Assembly (NCBI RefSeq): GCF_900115475.1
Contig: NZ_FOWP01000011.1
Location: forward strand, 62,001 to 126,000
Direction of reading: 5' to 3'
DNA from: Ectopseudomonas composti
Lineage (GTDB): Bacteria > Pseudomonadota > Gammaproteobacteria > Pseudomonadales > Pseudomonadaceae
Length of the DNA: 64,000 bases
Shown: piece after piece, positions 25,213 through 34,314 of the stretch
Layout of the letters: every line of letters starts with the position of its first letter
Numbering within the stretch: the stretch's first letter is position 1
Program-made: the position numbers and the translations under genes
Notes under the pieces: generated by a model
The model's database searches: none
Told to the model about the DNA's origin: nothing
What the model saw: only the letters and a program-made list of their open reading frames with translations

Positions 25213-27954
25213 ATGACAGATCTTTCCCGCTTGCCAGGTTTTTCCTACGCGCCGGCCACACCGGCGGAGGCGCGTTTCTATCGTCCGCCTCTGCCGGCAG
25301 GGCATATGCCGCGACCCAGGTTGTGCGAGCGTCTCGAAGAAGGTCTGCAGGGGCGCTTGCTGCTGGTCAGTGCGGCTGCCGGCTTTGGCAAGAGCTCGCT
25401 GGCCATCGAGTTCTGTGAGCGACTGCCGGATCACTGGCGCAGTCTGTGGCTCGGGCTGAGTGAGCGCGATCATGACCCGGGGCGTTTTCTCGAGCGTCTG
25501 TTGCAGGGGCTGCAGCAGTTCTATCCTGGTCTGGGTGAGGAAGCGCTAGGTTTGCTGAAGATGCGCCAACGCCATCAACCCTTCGCATTCGAACAGTGGC
25601 TCGACGGTTTGCTCGATGAGCTGACCCAGCAACTTGACGATGGCCAGCCGCTGTTGTTGGTATTGGACGACTACCATCTAGCGCAGGGACCGGTGCTCGA
25701 CCGATGCCTGCAATTTTTTCTCAACCATCTGCCTCCCGGCGTGCTGCTGTTGGTCACCAGCCGTCAGCGGCCTGACTGGCATCTGGCGCGCTTGCGCCTG
25801 TCGCGACAGCTTCTCGAACTCAACGAGCAGGATCTACGCCTGACCGCAGCAGAGCTGGACGCACTGCTGGCCAGTCAGGGCGCACACCTTGAGCAGCAAC
25901 AGGTCACTGGGATTTTGCAGCGCAGCGAGGGCTGGATCGCTGGTTTGCGCCTGTGGTTACTGGCCGTCGAAGAACTGGCTGAAGCAGACGAGGGATTGCA
26001 ACTGCACGGTGGTGAAGGGTTGATTCGTGAGTATTTGCTCGAGGAGGTCATCGAGCGACAGCCCGCCGAGGTGCAACAGTTTCTCTACGACACCGCCTGC
26101 ATGGAGCGCTTCTGCGCTGAACTGTGCGACGCGGTTCGTGACAGCCATGACAGCGCCGCGATCATCCGCCAGCTACAGGCCAACCAGGTATTTCTGGTGC
26201 CGCTGGACGAGCAGGGGCACTGGTTTCGTTATCACCATCTGTTTTCCGATCTGCTCAATGCGCGCCCCGCCGAGGGTTTGAGCCGTTCGCGTAGCGGTGC
26301 TCACCTGCGCGCCTGCCGCTGGTTCGCTGCGCAAGGCATGCTGGATGCCGCCATTGAGCAGGCGCTACTGGCCGGGCAGGCCGATGTCGCCGCCAGTCTG
26401 GTACAGAACCTTTCCGAGGAGCAGATGCTGGCGGAGCAGAACATCGCCATGCTGCTGCGCTGGAAAACCAACCTGCCGGACGATCTGCTGGCCAGTACGC
26501 CACGACTGATCATGCTTTATGGCTGGGCACTGGCATTGGCCTGCCAATTGGACGCTGCACAGGAGCTGCTCGATCAGCTCAGCCGTTTCCTGCCAACTGC
26601 CGACCCGGTCGCCCAGCGCAGCCTGTTGGCGCAGTGGCAGGCGCTCGACGGGGTCATCGCCCGTGGCCGTGGCGATGGCGTTCGCGCCGAGCAGCAGTGC
26701 AGCGAGGCACTGACCGGCTTGCCGGCGGAGCGCTACGGCCCGCATTTCATGTGCTTGTCGGCGTTGTCCAACCTGGCCATGGTGCGCGGCGACCTGTGGC
26801 GTGCACGAGGGCTGAATCGCGATGCGCTGGAATTGGCGCAGCGTATCGATAATCCCTTGTTAGAGGCGCTTGCCCATTATGAGCGCGCCCGCGTGCTGCA
26901 GGCCCGCGGCGAAGTGTTGCGCGCGCAGGAGGAGGTGCATCAGGGGCTGCTGCTGGCGCAGCGCTTGCCTGCACAACGCAGTTACTCCGTGCGTGCGCGG
27001 TTGATGATATATGAGGGCTATCTGCTCAGTCTGCGCCTGCAGCCTCAAGCCGTGGATTGCTTGCGCAAGGGGATTGCCGAAGCTCGTGCCTGTCGCGACG
27101 TTGGCGCGTTGATCGGCTATTGCGTGCTGGCCAGCCTGGAAGGACGTGATGGGCGGCCTGCCGAGGCATTTGCCTTGCTCGGTGAGGCTGAGCGCCTGAT
27201 GCATGTCTGGGATGTGCCGGCGATTTACTACCTGGCGATGATCACGCTGATCAAGTGCGAGCTGTGGTTGCGGCAAGGACAGGTCGAGCTGGCGGCCGCC
27301 TGGCTGCCGCAATTGGCGGAAACCTATGGTGAGCAGGGGCGAGCGCTGGCGCCGGAGTTTCACCCGCAGTTGGCGCTGCACATCGATCTGCAACTGGCAG
27401 CACTGGAGCGCCTGCAAGGCGGGCTGGAGAATGCCGAGCGCCGTCTGCGCGCGTTGCAGCAGCGTGCGCAGGGATTGGGTGGCCAACTGGTTGGCTTGAT
27501 GGCGCAGGCGCAGCTCGCGCAATTACTCAAGCAGACCGGCCGCGAGCGAGAGGCTCAGCAACAGCTCGATAGTTGTCTGGACCTTGCTCAAGGCGGTGCG
27601 CTGCTGACCTTCATCGAGCTGTTGCAGCATCAGCCGCAGTGGCTGCGTGAGCGTCTGCAGGGGCGTACTGCCTGCCTGGTACGCGACGCCTTGCTTGGGC
27701 AGTTGCCGGCAGCGCAGCGGTTCGAAGAAGTATCCGAAATTGAGGAAGGTCCGCTCACCGAAAAACTCAGCGGCCGCGAGCTGGCCGTGTTGCGACTGAT
27801 CGCGCGTGGTTGCTCGAATCAGGAGATCAGCGAGCAGTTGTTCATTTCACTGCACACGGTCAAAACTCACGCCCGCCATATCAACAGCAAACTTGGCGTC
27901 GAGCGGCGCACTCAGGCCGTCGCTCGTGCCAAGGGGCTTGGCCTATTGCGTTGA
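25213..27954 (+). CDS. MalT-like LuxR family regulator
   Basis: A 913-aa STAND-type transcription activator. The N-terminal NTPase has Walker A GFGKSS at residues 57-62 and a Walker B-like LLLVLDDYHLA near 150. A winged-helix/arm region with LIREYLLEEVIERQP follows. The long middle (about 390-830) is a helical TPR solenoid that usually senses an inducer. The C-terminus (about 845-910) is a LuxR helix-turn-helix: LSGRELAVLRLIARGCSNQE and HTVKTHARHINSKLGV. By position it should activate the upstream DUF1302/DUF1329/ligase genes in response to a fatty acid or ester, which is inference. Its 3' end overlaps the convergent gene by 12 bases. Confidence 0.92.
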   Translation: MTDLSRLPGFSYAPATPAEARFYRPPLPAGHMPRPRLCERLEEGLQGRLLLVSAAAGFGKSSLAIEFCERLPDHWRSLWLGLSERDHDPGRFLERLLQGLQQFYPGLGEEALGLLKMRQRHQPFAFEQWLDGLLDELTQQLDDGQPLLLVLDDYHLAQGPVLDRCLQFFLNHLPPGVLLLVTSRQRPDWHLARLRLSRQLLELNEQDLRLTAAELDALLASQGAHLEQQQVTGILQRSEGWIAGLRLWLLAVEELAEADEGLQLHGGEGLIREYLLEEVIERQPAEVQQFLYDTACMERFCAELCDAVRDSHDSAAIIRQLQANQVFLVPLDEQGHWFRYHHLFSDLLNARPAEGLSRSRSGAHLRACRWFAAQGMLDAAIEQALLAGQADVAASLVQNLSEEQMLAEQNIAMLLRWKTNLPDDLLASTPRLIMLYGWALALACQLDAAQELLDQLSRFLPTADPVAQRSLLAQWQALDGVIARGRGDGVRAEQQCSEALTGLPAERYGPHFMCLSALSNLAMVRGDLWRARGLNRDALELAQRIDNPLLEALAHYERARVLQARGEVLRAQEEVHQGLLLAQRLPAQRSYSVRARLMIYEGYLLSLRLQPQAVDCLRKGIAEARACRDVGALIGYCVLASLEGRDGRPAEAFALLGEAERLMHVWDVPAIYYLAMITLIKCELWLRQGQVELAAAWLPQLAETYGEQGRALAPEFHPQLALHIDLQLAALERLQGGLENAERRLRALQQRAQGLGGQLVGLMAQAQLAQLLKQTGREREAQQQLDSCLDLAQGGALLTFIELLQHQPQWLRERLQGRTACLVRDALLGQLPAAQRFEEVSEIEEGPLTEKLSGRELAVLRLIARGCSNQEISEQLFISLHTVKTHARHINSKLGVERRTQAVARAKGLGLLR

Positions 27955-28803
27955 GGTCGGTGCCGACAGATCCAGTGTCGGCGCCTTCACCTCTGGCTTC
28001 ACGGGTTGCGCCAATTTGCGTTGTACATCCTCATGAATCATCTGCAGCACTGGCAGCAAGGCCGCCATGTCCTGGCCGACCTGTGGGTAACGATGGCTTG
28101 TGCTGAGTTTTTCGATCCGCACCAGCAGCTGAGTTTGCACATCGGCGGGTAGATGCACGAACAGTTCCGGCAACTGCTGACTCAGTTCGGCGCTGTACAA
28201 CAGCAGTTCGTCGCGGCCGAAGGCCTGGGTCAGTTCCAGGTAGTCCAGCGCGCTGCCGCTAAGCATGGCGGCTGCCGCCTTGGTCTCCCGCAGTCCTTGC
28301 AGGCGCACCGGGTTGCCCTGTTCGCTCTGCGACAGCGTCATCCAGAACTCGGTGGTGAGGGTGAAGAGTATGGCCTGCTGGCGCAGCGAGTAACTCATCA
28401 GGCCCAGGGCTTCGGCGGCGTAGGGCTGCTGTTTGGCGCGAAAGTCGAAGTACAGGCGCATCAGCTCCTTGAGTTCGAACAGCACCTCACGGGCCTCGTT
28501 CTGGCGCAGCTCCAGTGGCGCATAGATGTTCAGTTGCGGGCGAAAATTTTCCGGCGAGACCATGCGCTCATAGATCGGTCCGGTGAATTCGCCACTGCGC
28601 CGCGGCAGCGCGTTGGCCTGGGTGCTGTCGACCTGCTCCAGGGCTTCGCGCAACTGCCGGTAATCGCCACTGCGCCACGGCTTGTGAATATCCGGGATGC
28701 GTTGGCCAAGGTAGAACAGCTCGGCGGCTCCAAGCGGCGGCAGCCAGACCAGCAAAAGGATGGCCAGCGGCCAGAACAGGCGACGTGCTAGGGTGGATGA
28801 CAC
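27943..28803 (-). CDS. Secreted helical protein of unknown function
   Basis: A 286-aa protein with a GTG start and a signal peptide or signal anchor (PLAILLLVWLPPLGAAELF). The mature part looks mainly alpha-helical, with an acidic/amphipathic run (EVLFELKELMRLYFDFRAKQ) and leucine-rich helices. The C-terminal tail is proline-rich. No domain is recognised. It overlaps the end of the LuxR gene by 12 bases in convergent orientation, so their transcripts are complementary at the 3' ends. It diverges from the TetR gene by about 80 bases. Function unknown. Confidence 0.7.
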   Translation of the reverse strand: MSSTLARRLFWPLAILLLVWLPPLGAAELFYLGQRIPDIHKPWRSGDYRQLREALEQVDSTQANALPRRSGEFTGPIYERMVSPENFRPQLNIYAPLELRQNEAREVLFELKELMRLYFDFRAKQQPYAAEALGLMSYSLRQQAILFTLTTEFWMTLSQSEQGNPVRLQGLRETKAAAAMLSGSALDYLELTQAFGRDELLLYSAELSQQLPELFVHLPADVQTQLLVRIEKLSTSHRYPQVGQDMAALLPVLQMIHEDVQRKLAQPVKPEVKAPTLDLSAPTSTQ

Positions 28804-28884
28804 GATGAATATCCGCGGCTAGAGGCGGCTCCAGAGTAATCAGCTCGCGGCGCCACGTCACCCGCGCCTTGGTTGGGAAGCAGC

Positions 28885-29553
28885 ATGGACGAGTTGGCCG
28901 AGCACGGTGCGATACGCGCGGTTTTCGAGGACCTGGGCGGTTATGGCGCACTCGCCTCGCAGCAGGGCGGAGCTGGCGAGGGCCCGTTGATTGGCCACTT
29001 GCAGCGCACCAACATTCAACTGGCAGCGATTGCGGTATTCGCTCGCAAGGGGCTGGAACAGGCGACCGTTAATGACCTGCTGGACGCCGCGCAGGTATCG
29101 CGACGCACCTTCTACAAATACTTCGCCAACAAGATGGAGGTGCTCGAAGGCATCTACCAGACCTCGGTGGCGCTGCTGCTGGCGCGCTTTCGCGAGATGC
29201 AGCAGGTCGCTGGCAGCCCGCAACAATGGCTGAGGGCGATGGTCGGGCGCTTTTTCGATTATCACCTGGCCGTTGGGCCAATCATCCGCCTGATGCAGGA
29301 AGAGGCACTGCGCGCGCAATCGCCACTGGCCGCCCATCGTCAGCGAGCACACCAGGAAATGTTGCGCCTGCTGGTCGAGCGCCTCGAACCGGAGCTGGCG
29401 CCACGTGACCCCCTGGTCTATCAGGCGCTGATCTGGGCGCTCGAAGCGGCCTCTCTCGACCTGCTCGGACGCCGTGCCAGCCGTGAGGAAATCGAGCGGG
29501 CCAAGATGGTGCTGGCGGATCTGCTGATCGCCTCGCTGTGCCCGCGCACCTGA
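28885..29553 (+). CDS. TetR family transcriptional regulator
   Basis: A 222-aa one-component regulator. The N-terminal DNA-binding domain is clear: LAAIAVFARKGLEQATVNDL then AAQVSRRTFYKYFANKMEVL (about residues 45-95). It is followed by a ligand-binding helical domain. An N-terminal extension of about 40 residues precedes the HTH, longer than in most TetR proteins. The ATG at 28885 is chosen because GGGAAG lies just upstream. The alpha/beta hydrolase gene is 132 bases downstream in the same direction and may be its target or partner, which is inference. Confidence 0.9.
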   Translation: MDELAEHGAIRAVFEDLGGYGALASQQGGAGEGPLIGHLQRTNIQLAAIAVFARKGLEQATVNDLLDAAQVSRRTFYKYFANKMEVLEGIYQTSVALLLARFREMQQVAGSPQQWLRAMVGRFFDYHLAVGPIIRLMQEEALRAQSPLAAHRQRAHQEMLRLLVERLEPELAPRDPLVYQALIWALEAASLDLLGRRASREEIERAKMVLADLLIASLCPRT

Positions 29554-29685
29554 GAGCCTGCCGTAACCTGAACGTGCTGTCATTGCTGCCTGAGATGGCC
29601 CATCAACAGACCCAAGGTTGGGCTCTATCGGGCGGCGGGCCATGCTCTGATGCGGGTACCTACAACAAGATTCGAGGTATCCCGC

Positions 29686-30627
29686 ATGACCGCCAACAGC
29701 CTGTCCCTGCAACCACCGCTGGCTGCCGGTTTCGCCCGTCTGGGCTTCGGCGCGCTACCGCTGGAGCGCCTCAAGGGGCGCTATGGTAATGCTGCCGAAG
29801 GCTCGCGCTATATCGAACTCGACGGTTTCAACATCCACTACCGTGACGAAGGATGCCGCGACAAATCGGCATTGGTACTGATTCACGGTGTCGTCGCCTC
29901 GCTGCACACCTGGGACAGTTGGGTGCAGGCGTTCGCCTCGGATTACCGCATCATCCGCTTCGACGTGCCGGGGTTTGGCCTGACCGGTCCCGCGCGCGAC
30001 GGCCAGTATTCGGCCGAGCGCATGATCCGCGTGCTTGGCCTGTTGCTCGATTACCTGCAGGTGGACAAGGCGGATATCGCCGGCAACTCTCTTGGTGGTT
30101 ACATCGCCTGGAATTTTGCCCTGGCGCAGCCGCAGCGCGTTGGCAAGCTGGTACTGATCGATCCGGCCGGCTACCCCATGCACAAGGTGCCGTGGATGAT
30201 CGCCGCCGCCGCGCTGCCCGGCGCCACCGTCGCCATGCCGATGTGGATGCCGCGCGCGCTGATCGCCCAGGGCATCAAGGAGGTCTACGGCGAGCCAGGG
30301 CGGATCAAACCCGGTGTGGTCGAGCGCTACTACGACCTGTCGCGACGTCCGGGTAACCGCCGCGGCATGATGGAGATCTTCCGTGTGCTGCTGAAGGTCA
30401 ACAAGGAGGAACTGCACACGACGCCTGAGCGGGTCGCGCAAATCAAGGTGCCAACGCTGCTGATGTGGGGCGAGCGTGATCGCTGGATTTCGCCCAAGCA
30501 CGTGCCGCTGTGGCAGCGTGATCTGCCGGGGATTCAGGTCAAGGTCTACCCGGGTGTCGGGCACATCCCCATGGAGGAGATTCCCGAGCAGAGCGCCGCC
30601 GACGCGATGAGATTCCTGCGAGGTTGA
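29686..30627 (+). CDS. Alpha/beta hydrolase
   Basis: A 313-aa alpha/beta-hydrolase-fold enzyme. The oxyanion region LVLIHGVVASLHTWDSWV, nucleophile elbow GNSLGGY (Ser about residue 139), acid in MWGERDRWIS and His in GVGHIPMEE form a full catalytic set. Its N-terminus, PPLAAGFARLGFGALPLERLKG, is an extension common in pseudomonad members and might mediate membrane contact. The substrate is unknown; esters or lactones are reasonable. The start at 29686 has GAGGT 8 bases upstream. It follows the TetR gene and ends at an intrinsic terminator. Confidence 0.9.
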   Translation: MTANSLSLQPPLAAGFARLGFGALPLERLKGRYGNAAEGSRYIELDGFNIHYRDEGCRDKSALVLIHGVVASLHTWDSWVQAFASDYRIIRFDVPGFGLTGPARDGQYSAERMIRVLGLLLDYLQVDKADIAGNSLGGYIAWNFALAQPQRVGKLVLIDPAGYPMHKVPWMIAAAALPGATVAMPMWMPRALIAQGIKEVYGEPGRIKPGVVERYYDLSRRPGNRRGMMEIFRVLLKVNKEELHTTPERVAQIKVPTLLMWGERDRWISPKHVPLWQRDLPGIQVKVYPGVGHIPMEEIPEQSAADAMRFLRG

Positions 30628-30667
30628 ATCAAAGCTGCAAAGGTCCGGAGCACATCCGGGCCACGAA

Positions 30668-30692
30668 AAAGCCCGGACAGGTTCCGGGCTTT
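30668..30692. terminator. Intrinsic terminator, hydrolase / PF10118 gene
   Basis: AAAGCCCGGA and TCCGGGCTTT arms with a short loop between convergent genes. It can act in both directions. Confidence 0.8.
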
Positions 30693-30708
30693 ACTTGAAA
30701 CGTTAATC

Positions 30709-31554
30709 TCAGGCAGCGCTGGCCTGAACCTGTGGGGGGCCGTCGAACTCCACGCGGGCGGTGTGGAGCAGGTCCAGGTTGTTGTGCTCCCAGGGATGGA
30801 AGCCATCTTTGAAGAAGTCCAGGTACGTGCGGATCAGCGGGCGGAACACGCCTTCCTTGCCCCACATCCAGCGGATGCCGTCGCGCCACACGCGCCAGTT
30901 CCACAGCAGGCCGTCGACCTTGAGCATGTGCGCCAGGCCGCGCGTGGTGTCGAGCACGAAGAAGAAGGTGCCCATGAGCATCGCCCGGCGCAGCAGCTTG
31001 CGGCTGCCACACACCTGGTTGTAGACATCGAAGGCCACCGCCTTGTGCTCGGTTTCCTCCAGCGCGTGCCAGCGCCACAGGCGGGCCAGGGTCGGATGAG
31101 CCTCGGCCATGTAAGCATCATTTCTCAGCAGGCCATCGGCCATGATCGCGGTGATGTGTTCCAGCGCCGCGGTTGCGGCCAGTTGCCGCTGCGGCGAGAA
31201 CTTCTTCTGCGTGTAGCGGATGCGTGCGCGGGCACGTTTCTCGATGCGTTCGACGTTGTAGCCCAGGTCGCGCAGACGCTGGCTGTACTCGAGATGCTCG
31301 CGGCTGTGATGGCCCTCCTGGCCGATGAAGCCGCGAATCTGCTCCTTGAGTACCGGGTCGTCGATGCGGTCGCGGAACTGGCGCACCGAGTCGATGAAGA
31401 AGCGTTCGCCATCGGGAAACAACACCGACATGGCGTCGAATAGATGGGTCTTGAAGGCGTCGCCGCCGTTCCAGTGGCGCGGCAGCGGGTTGGGCAGATC
31501 GAAATCCATGTGTCGGGGGCGAATCTGCAATCCTTCCGGTGTGGTGCTGGCCAT
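30709..31554 (-). CDS. Metal-dependent hydrolase-like protein (PF10118)
   Basis: A 281-aa member of the PF10118 family, annotated as predicted metal-dependent hydrolases. The likely metal ligands are Glu/His sets in helical context: FIGQEGHHSREHLEYS (about residue 80), ALEHIT and WHALEETEHKAVAFD (about 165). This pattern recalls di-iron ferritin-like enzymes rather than a classic hydrolase. A hydrophobic stretch (AMLMGTFFFVLDTTRG) follows. No signal peptide. It diverges from an AraC regulator across about 210 bases, the usual layout for a regulator and its target. Catalysis is unproven. Confidence 0.8.
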   Translation of the reverse strand: MASTTPEGLQIRPRHMDFDLPNPLPRHWNGGDAFKTHLFDAMSVLFPDGERFFIDSVRQFRDRIDDPVLKEQIRGFIGQEGHHSREHLEYSQRLRDLGYNVERIEKRARARIRYTQKKFSPQRQLAATAALEHITAIMADGLLRNDAYMAEAHPTLARLWRWHALEETEHKAVAFDVYNQVCGSRKLLRRAMLMGTFFFVLDTTRGLAHMLKVDGLLWNWRVWRDGIRWMWGKEGVFRPLIRTYLDFFKDGFHPWEHNNLDLLHTARVEFDGPPQVQASAA

Positions 31555-31767
31555 GAGGGCTCCAATGCGCGGTTTGACTGGCGTTCACTATGGGCGTCAT
31601 GCGCAGTTGGGCACAGGTTCGTAACAGCCAAGGTGACAGTCATATCTGGCCAAAGCGCGGTTCCAGTAAAAAGTTGGGGTGGCAGCGCAGCGGCGAACAC
31701 GGATTTGCTGAGTTAAGGTTGGTGATCAGGACGGTCATTTGCGGCCAGCCAACAGAACAACGAGCCC

Positions 31768-32790
31768 ATGAAGCACACCCTCAACTTTACTGCCGAACTG
31801 GTGCCTGTGGCCTACGCCGAGGCACTCCTGGCGCTGGCCGAAGAGCTCGGCCTGGCGCGTGCCGAGCTGTTCGTCGCGGCACGGGTCCGCCCCGAGGTGC
31901 TGGGCAGCCCCAATGGCCGACTGTCCTTTCTCGACTTTCACCAACTGACCCAGGCCGCGCTGGAACGCTGTGGCGAACCGGCGCTTGGCCTAGTTTTGGG
32001 GCAGCGCCTGAACGTCTCTACCCACGGCATTCTCGGTTACGCGGTGCTGTCCAGCGCCAACCTGGGCAAGGCCCTGCAGTTCGCCCTGAAGTACTACCGG
32101 GTGCTGGGGCTGGCGTTCGAACTGGAGCTGGTCGAGCAGGGCGAGGACATGCAGCTGCGTGCGGTCGAGTCCTTTCCCATGGGGCCGCAGTCACGGTTCG
32201 CGGCCGAAGGGCTGCTGACTAGCATCCACACCATCGCCCGTTTTCTGCTCGGCGAGGAGTTGCAGGGCGTGGCTGTCGGCTTCGCTTATCCTACGCCGGA
32301 GTATGCCGAGCGCTATGCCGAGGTATTTGGCGTGGCGGCGCAGTTCGAGCAGCCCTATCACTGGCTGCGTTTGCCCCGACATTACCTGCAACGGCCGATG
32401 GCCCTGGCCAACCCGGCCACGGTGCAGATGTGCGAGCAGCAATGCGAGGCGCTGCTGGCCAGCCTCGACGTGCAGGATGGCCTGCTCACACGGGTGCGCC
32501 GTCTGCTGTTGGCGCGTCCCGGTGACTTTCCTGATCTGGAAAGCGCCGCGAGCGCCTTGTACACCAGTGGCCGCAGCCTGCGCCGGCATCTGGCGCAGAT
32601 GGGCACCAGTTACCAGCAGGTGCTCGACGACGTGCGCAAACGCCTGGCCCTGCAGTACCTGACCACCACGCATTTGCCGTTGTATGAAATCGCCCAGTTG
32701 CTGGGCTTCAGCGACCCGTCCAACTTCCGTCGTGCATTTCGTAAATGGACCGGTAAACTGCCCGGCGATTACCGCAACGAGGCCACCTGA
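31768..32790 (+). CDS. AraC family transcriptional regulator
   Basis: A 340-aa regulator with the AraC-N arabinose-binding-like domain type seen in OruR/ArgR-like pseudomonad proteins (residues about 20-210, including LSFLDFHQLTQAALERCGEP). The C-terminal double HTH (about 245-335) contains ALYTSGRSLRRHLAQMGTSY and IAQLLGFSDPSNFRRAFRKW. It diverges from the PF10118 gene and overlaps the next gene by one base (TGATG), so the MBL-fold hydrolase is translated from the same message. The effector is unknown. Confidence 0.92.
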   Translation: MKHTLNFTAELVPVAYAEALLALAEELGLARAELFVAARVRPEVLGSPNGRLSFLDFHQLTQAALERCGEPALGLVLGQRLNVSTHGILGYAVLSSANLGKALQFALKYYRVLGLAFELELVEQGEDMQLRAVESFPMGPQSRFAAEGLLTSIHTIARFLLGEELQGVAVGFAYPTPEYAERYAEVFGVAAQFEQPYHWLRLPRHYLQRPMALANPATVQMCEQQCEALLASLDVQDGLLTRVRRLLLARPGDFPDLESAASALYTSGRSLRRHLAQMGTSYQQVLDDVRKRLALQYLTTTHLPLYEIAQLLGFSDPSNFRRAFRKWTGKLPGDYRNEAT

Positions 32791-33437
32791 TGACTGCCGC
32801 CGAACGCCCCGCCCTGATCCGCGAAACCTTCCCTGTCGGGCCTTTGCAGTGCAACTGCACGATCATCGGCGATCCGCTCACGAAAAAGGCCATCGTGGTC
32901 GATCCGGGCGGTAATCCCGATCTGATCATGGCGCGTCTGGAGGCCCACGGCTTGAAGGTGGTGAGCATCATCCATACCCATGCGCACCTCGATCACTTCC
33001 TCGCCTCGGGGCAGATGAAGGAGAAAACCGGCGCCACCTTGCATCTGCACAAGGAAGACCAATTCCTTTGGGACAACCTGGAGATGCAGTGCAGCATGTT
33101 CGGTGTGCCTTACACGCCGGTGCCGGCGCCGGACAAATGGCTGGCCGATGACGAGGAGCTGGCCTGCGGCTGCGGTGTGGCGCTGCATACGCCGGGGCAT
33201 ACGCCGGGTTCGATGAGCTTCTGGTTCGAGGACGCCAAGCTGCTGATCGCCGGTGACACCCTGTTCCGCCGCGGTATCGGCCGTACCGATCTGTGGGGCG
33301 GCGATTACGCCACCATCGAGCGTTCGATCAAGCAACGCCTCTACCGCCTCGACGAGGACGCCACTGTGGTCACTGGCCATGGCCCGGACACTCGCCTGGG
33401 TGACGAGATGCGCGAGAACCCCTTTATTCGCGCATGA
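32790..33437 (+). CDS. Metallo-beta-lactamase fold hydrolase (glyoxalase II-like)
   Basis: A 215-aa cytoplasmic zinc hydrolase. The binuclear site is complete: HTHAHLDH (about residue 55), HTPGHTPGS (about 133), AGDTLF (about 152) and VTGHGPDT near the C-terminus. Size and motif spacing fit the YcbL/GloB-type short thiolesterases, which hydrolyse S-lactoylglutathione or related thioesters. It is translationally coupled to the AraC gene upstream (TGATG), an arrangement suggesting the hydrolase belongs to the AraC regulon. The exact substrate is not readable. Confidence 0.9.
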   Translation: MTAAERPALIRETFPVGPLQCNCTIIGDPLTKKAIVVDPGGNPDLIMARLEAHGLKVVSIIHTHAHLDHFLASGQMKEKTGATLHLHKEDQFLWDNLEMQCSMFGVPYTPVPAPDKWLADDEELACGCGVALHTPGHTPGSMSFWFEDAKLLIAGDTLFRRGIGRTDLWGGDYATIERSIKQRLYRLDEDATVVTGHGPDTRLGDEMRENPFIRA

Positions 33438-33501
33438 CAGGGCACTAATGGTGGTGTGAGAACTCAAACAGCCATCACCCACCGTTCATGGAGATTCCTT
33501 C

Positions 33502-34170
33502 ATGTTCCGCCTGTCCGTTATTGCCCTTTGCACCTCTGCGCTGCTGCTCGGCGGCTGTGCCTCACAGAACCCCTATGATCAAAGCGCGCCGAGCTCCAAT
33601 CGCACTGCGACCTACGGTGGCCTCGGCGCGCTGGCCGGTGCGGCTGCCGGTGCGCTGATCAACCACGATAACCGTGGCAAGGGCGCGCTGATCGGCGCCG
33701 CCGTGGCCGGCGCTGCCGCGGCCGGTTACGGCTACTACGCCGACAAGCAGGAAGAGGAGCTGCGCCGCAGCATGCAGGGCACCGGGGTCGAGGTGCAGCG
33801 ACAGGGCGATGTGATCCAGCTGATCATGCCTGGCAACATCACCTTCGCCACCGACTCCGCGCAAATCGCCAGCAGCTTCTATCAACCGCTGAATAACCTG
33901 GCCAATTCCTTCCGCCAGTACAACCAGAACAGTATCGAGATCGTCGGTCATACCGATAGCACTGGCTCGCAAAGCCACAACATGGCGCTGTCGCAGCGAC
34001 GTGCGCAAAGCGTGGCCGACTACCTGCTGGCACAAGGTGTCGACACCAGCCGCCTGAGCACCCGTGGCATGGGGCCGGACCAGCCGGTGGCGAGCAACGC
34101 CACGGCAGATGGTCGTGCGCAGAACCGTCGTGTCGAGGTGACGTTGCGCCCCCTGCCTGGCGTGCAGTGA
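33502..34170 (+). CDS. OmpA family lipoprotein (YiaD-like), copy 1
   Basis: A 222-aa outer-membrane lipoprotein that should bind peptidoglycan. Lipobox LLGGC near residue 19. A glycine-zipper region (GLGALAGAAAGALINHDN then ALIGAAVAGAAAAGYGYY) follows at residues 35-80. The C-terminal OmpA domain (about 100-215) has the peptidoglycan-binding pattern IVGHTDSTGS and NRRVEVTL. It is followed 144 bases on by a paralogue with the same design. The ATG at 33502 has GGAG in the spacer before it. Confidence 0.93.
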   Translation: MFRLSVIALCTSALLLGGCASQNPYDQSAPSSNRTATYGGLGALAGAAAGALINHDNRGKGALIGAAVAGAAAAGYGYYADKQEEELRRSMQGTGVEVQRQGDVIQLIMPGNITFATDSAQIASSFYQPLNNLANSFRQYNQNSIEIVGHTDSTGSQSHNMALSQRRAQSVADYLLAQGVDTSRLSTRGMGPDQPVASNATADGRAQNRRVEVTLRPLPGVQ

Positions 34171-34212
34171 CGCGCCTGTACCAGGCAGACCTGCTCTAGA
34201 TCGCAGTCCTCA

Positions 34213-34240
34213 TCCGCCCAGGCTGATAAGCTTGGGCGGA
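34213..34240. other. Stem-loop between the two OmpA lipoprotein genes
   Basis: TCCGCCCA and TGGGCGGA outer arms with inner GCT/AGC around GATA. It has no T-run. It could be an mRNA-stabilising or processing structure, or a REP-like element. Confidence 0.5.
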
Positions 34241-34314
34241 ACTTCATTGCGCCCTGGCGTCTCGAAGACTGTGGCATGTCTGCCCGATACCAGAAGAAAT
34301 ACTAAGGAATCCTT

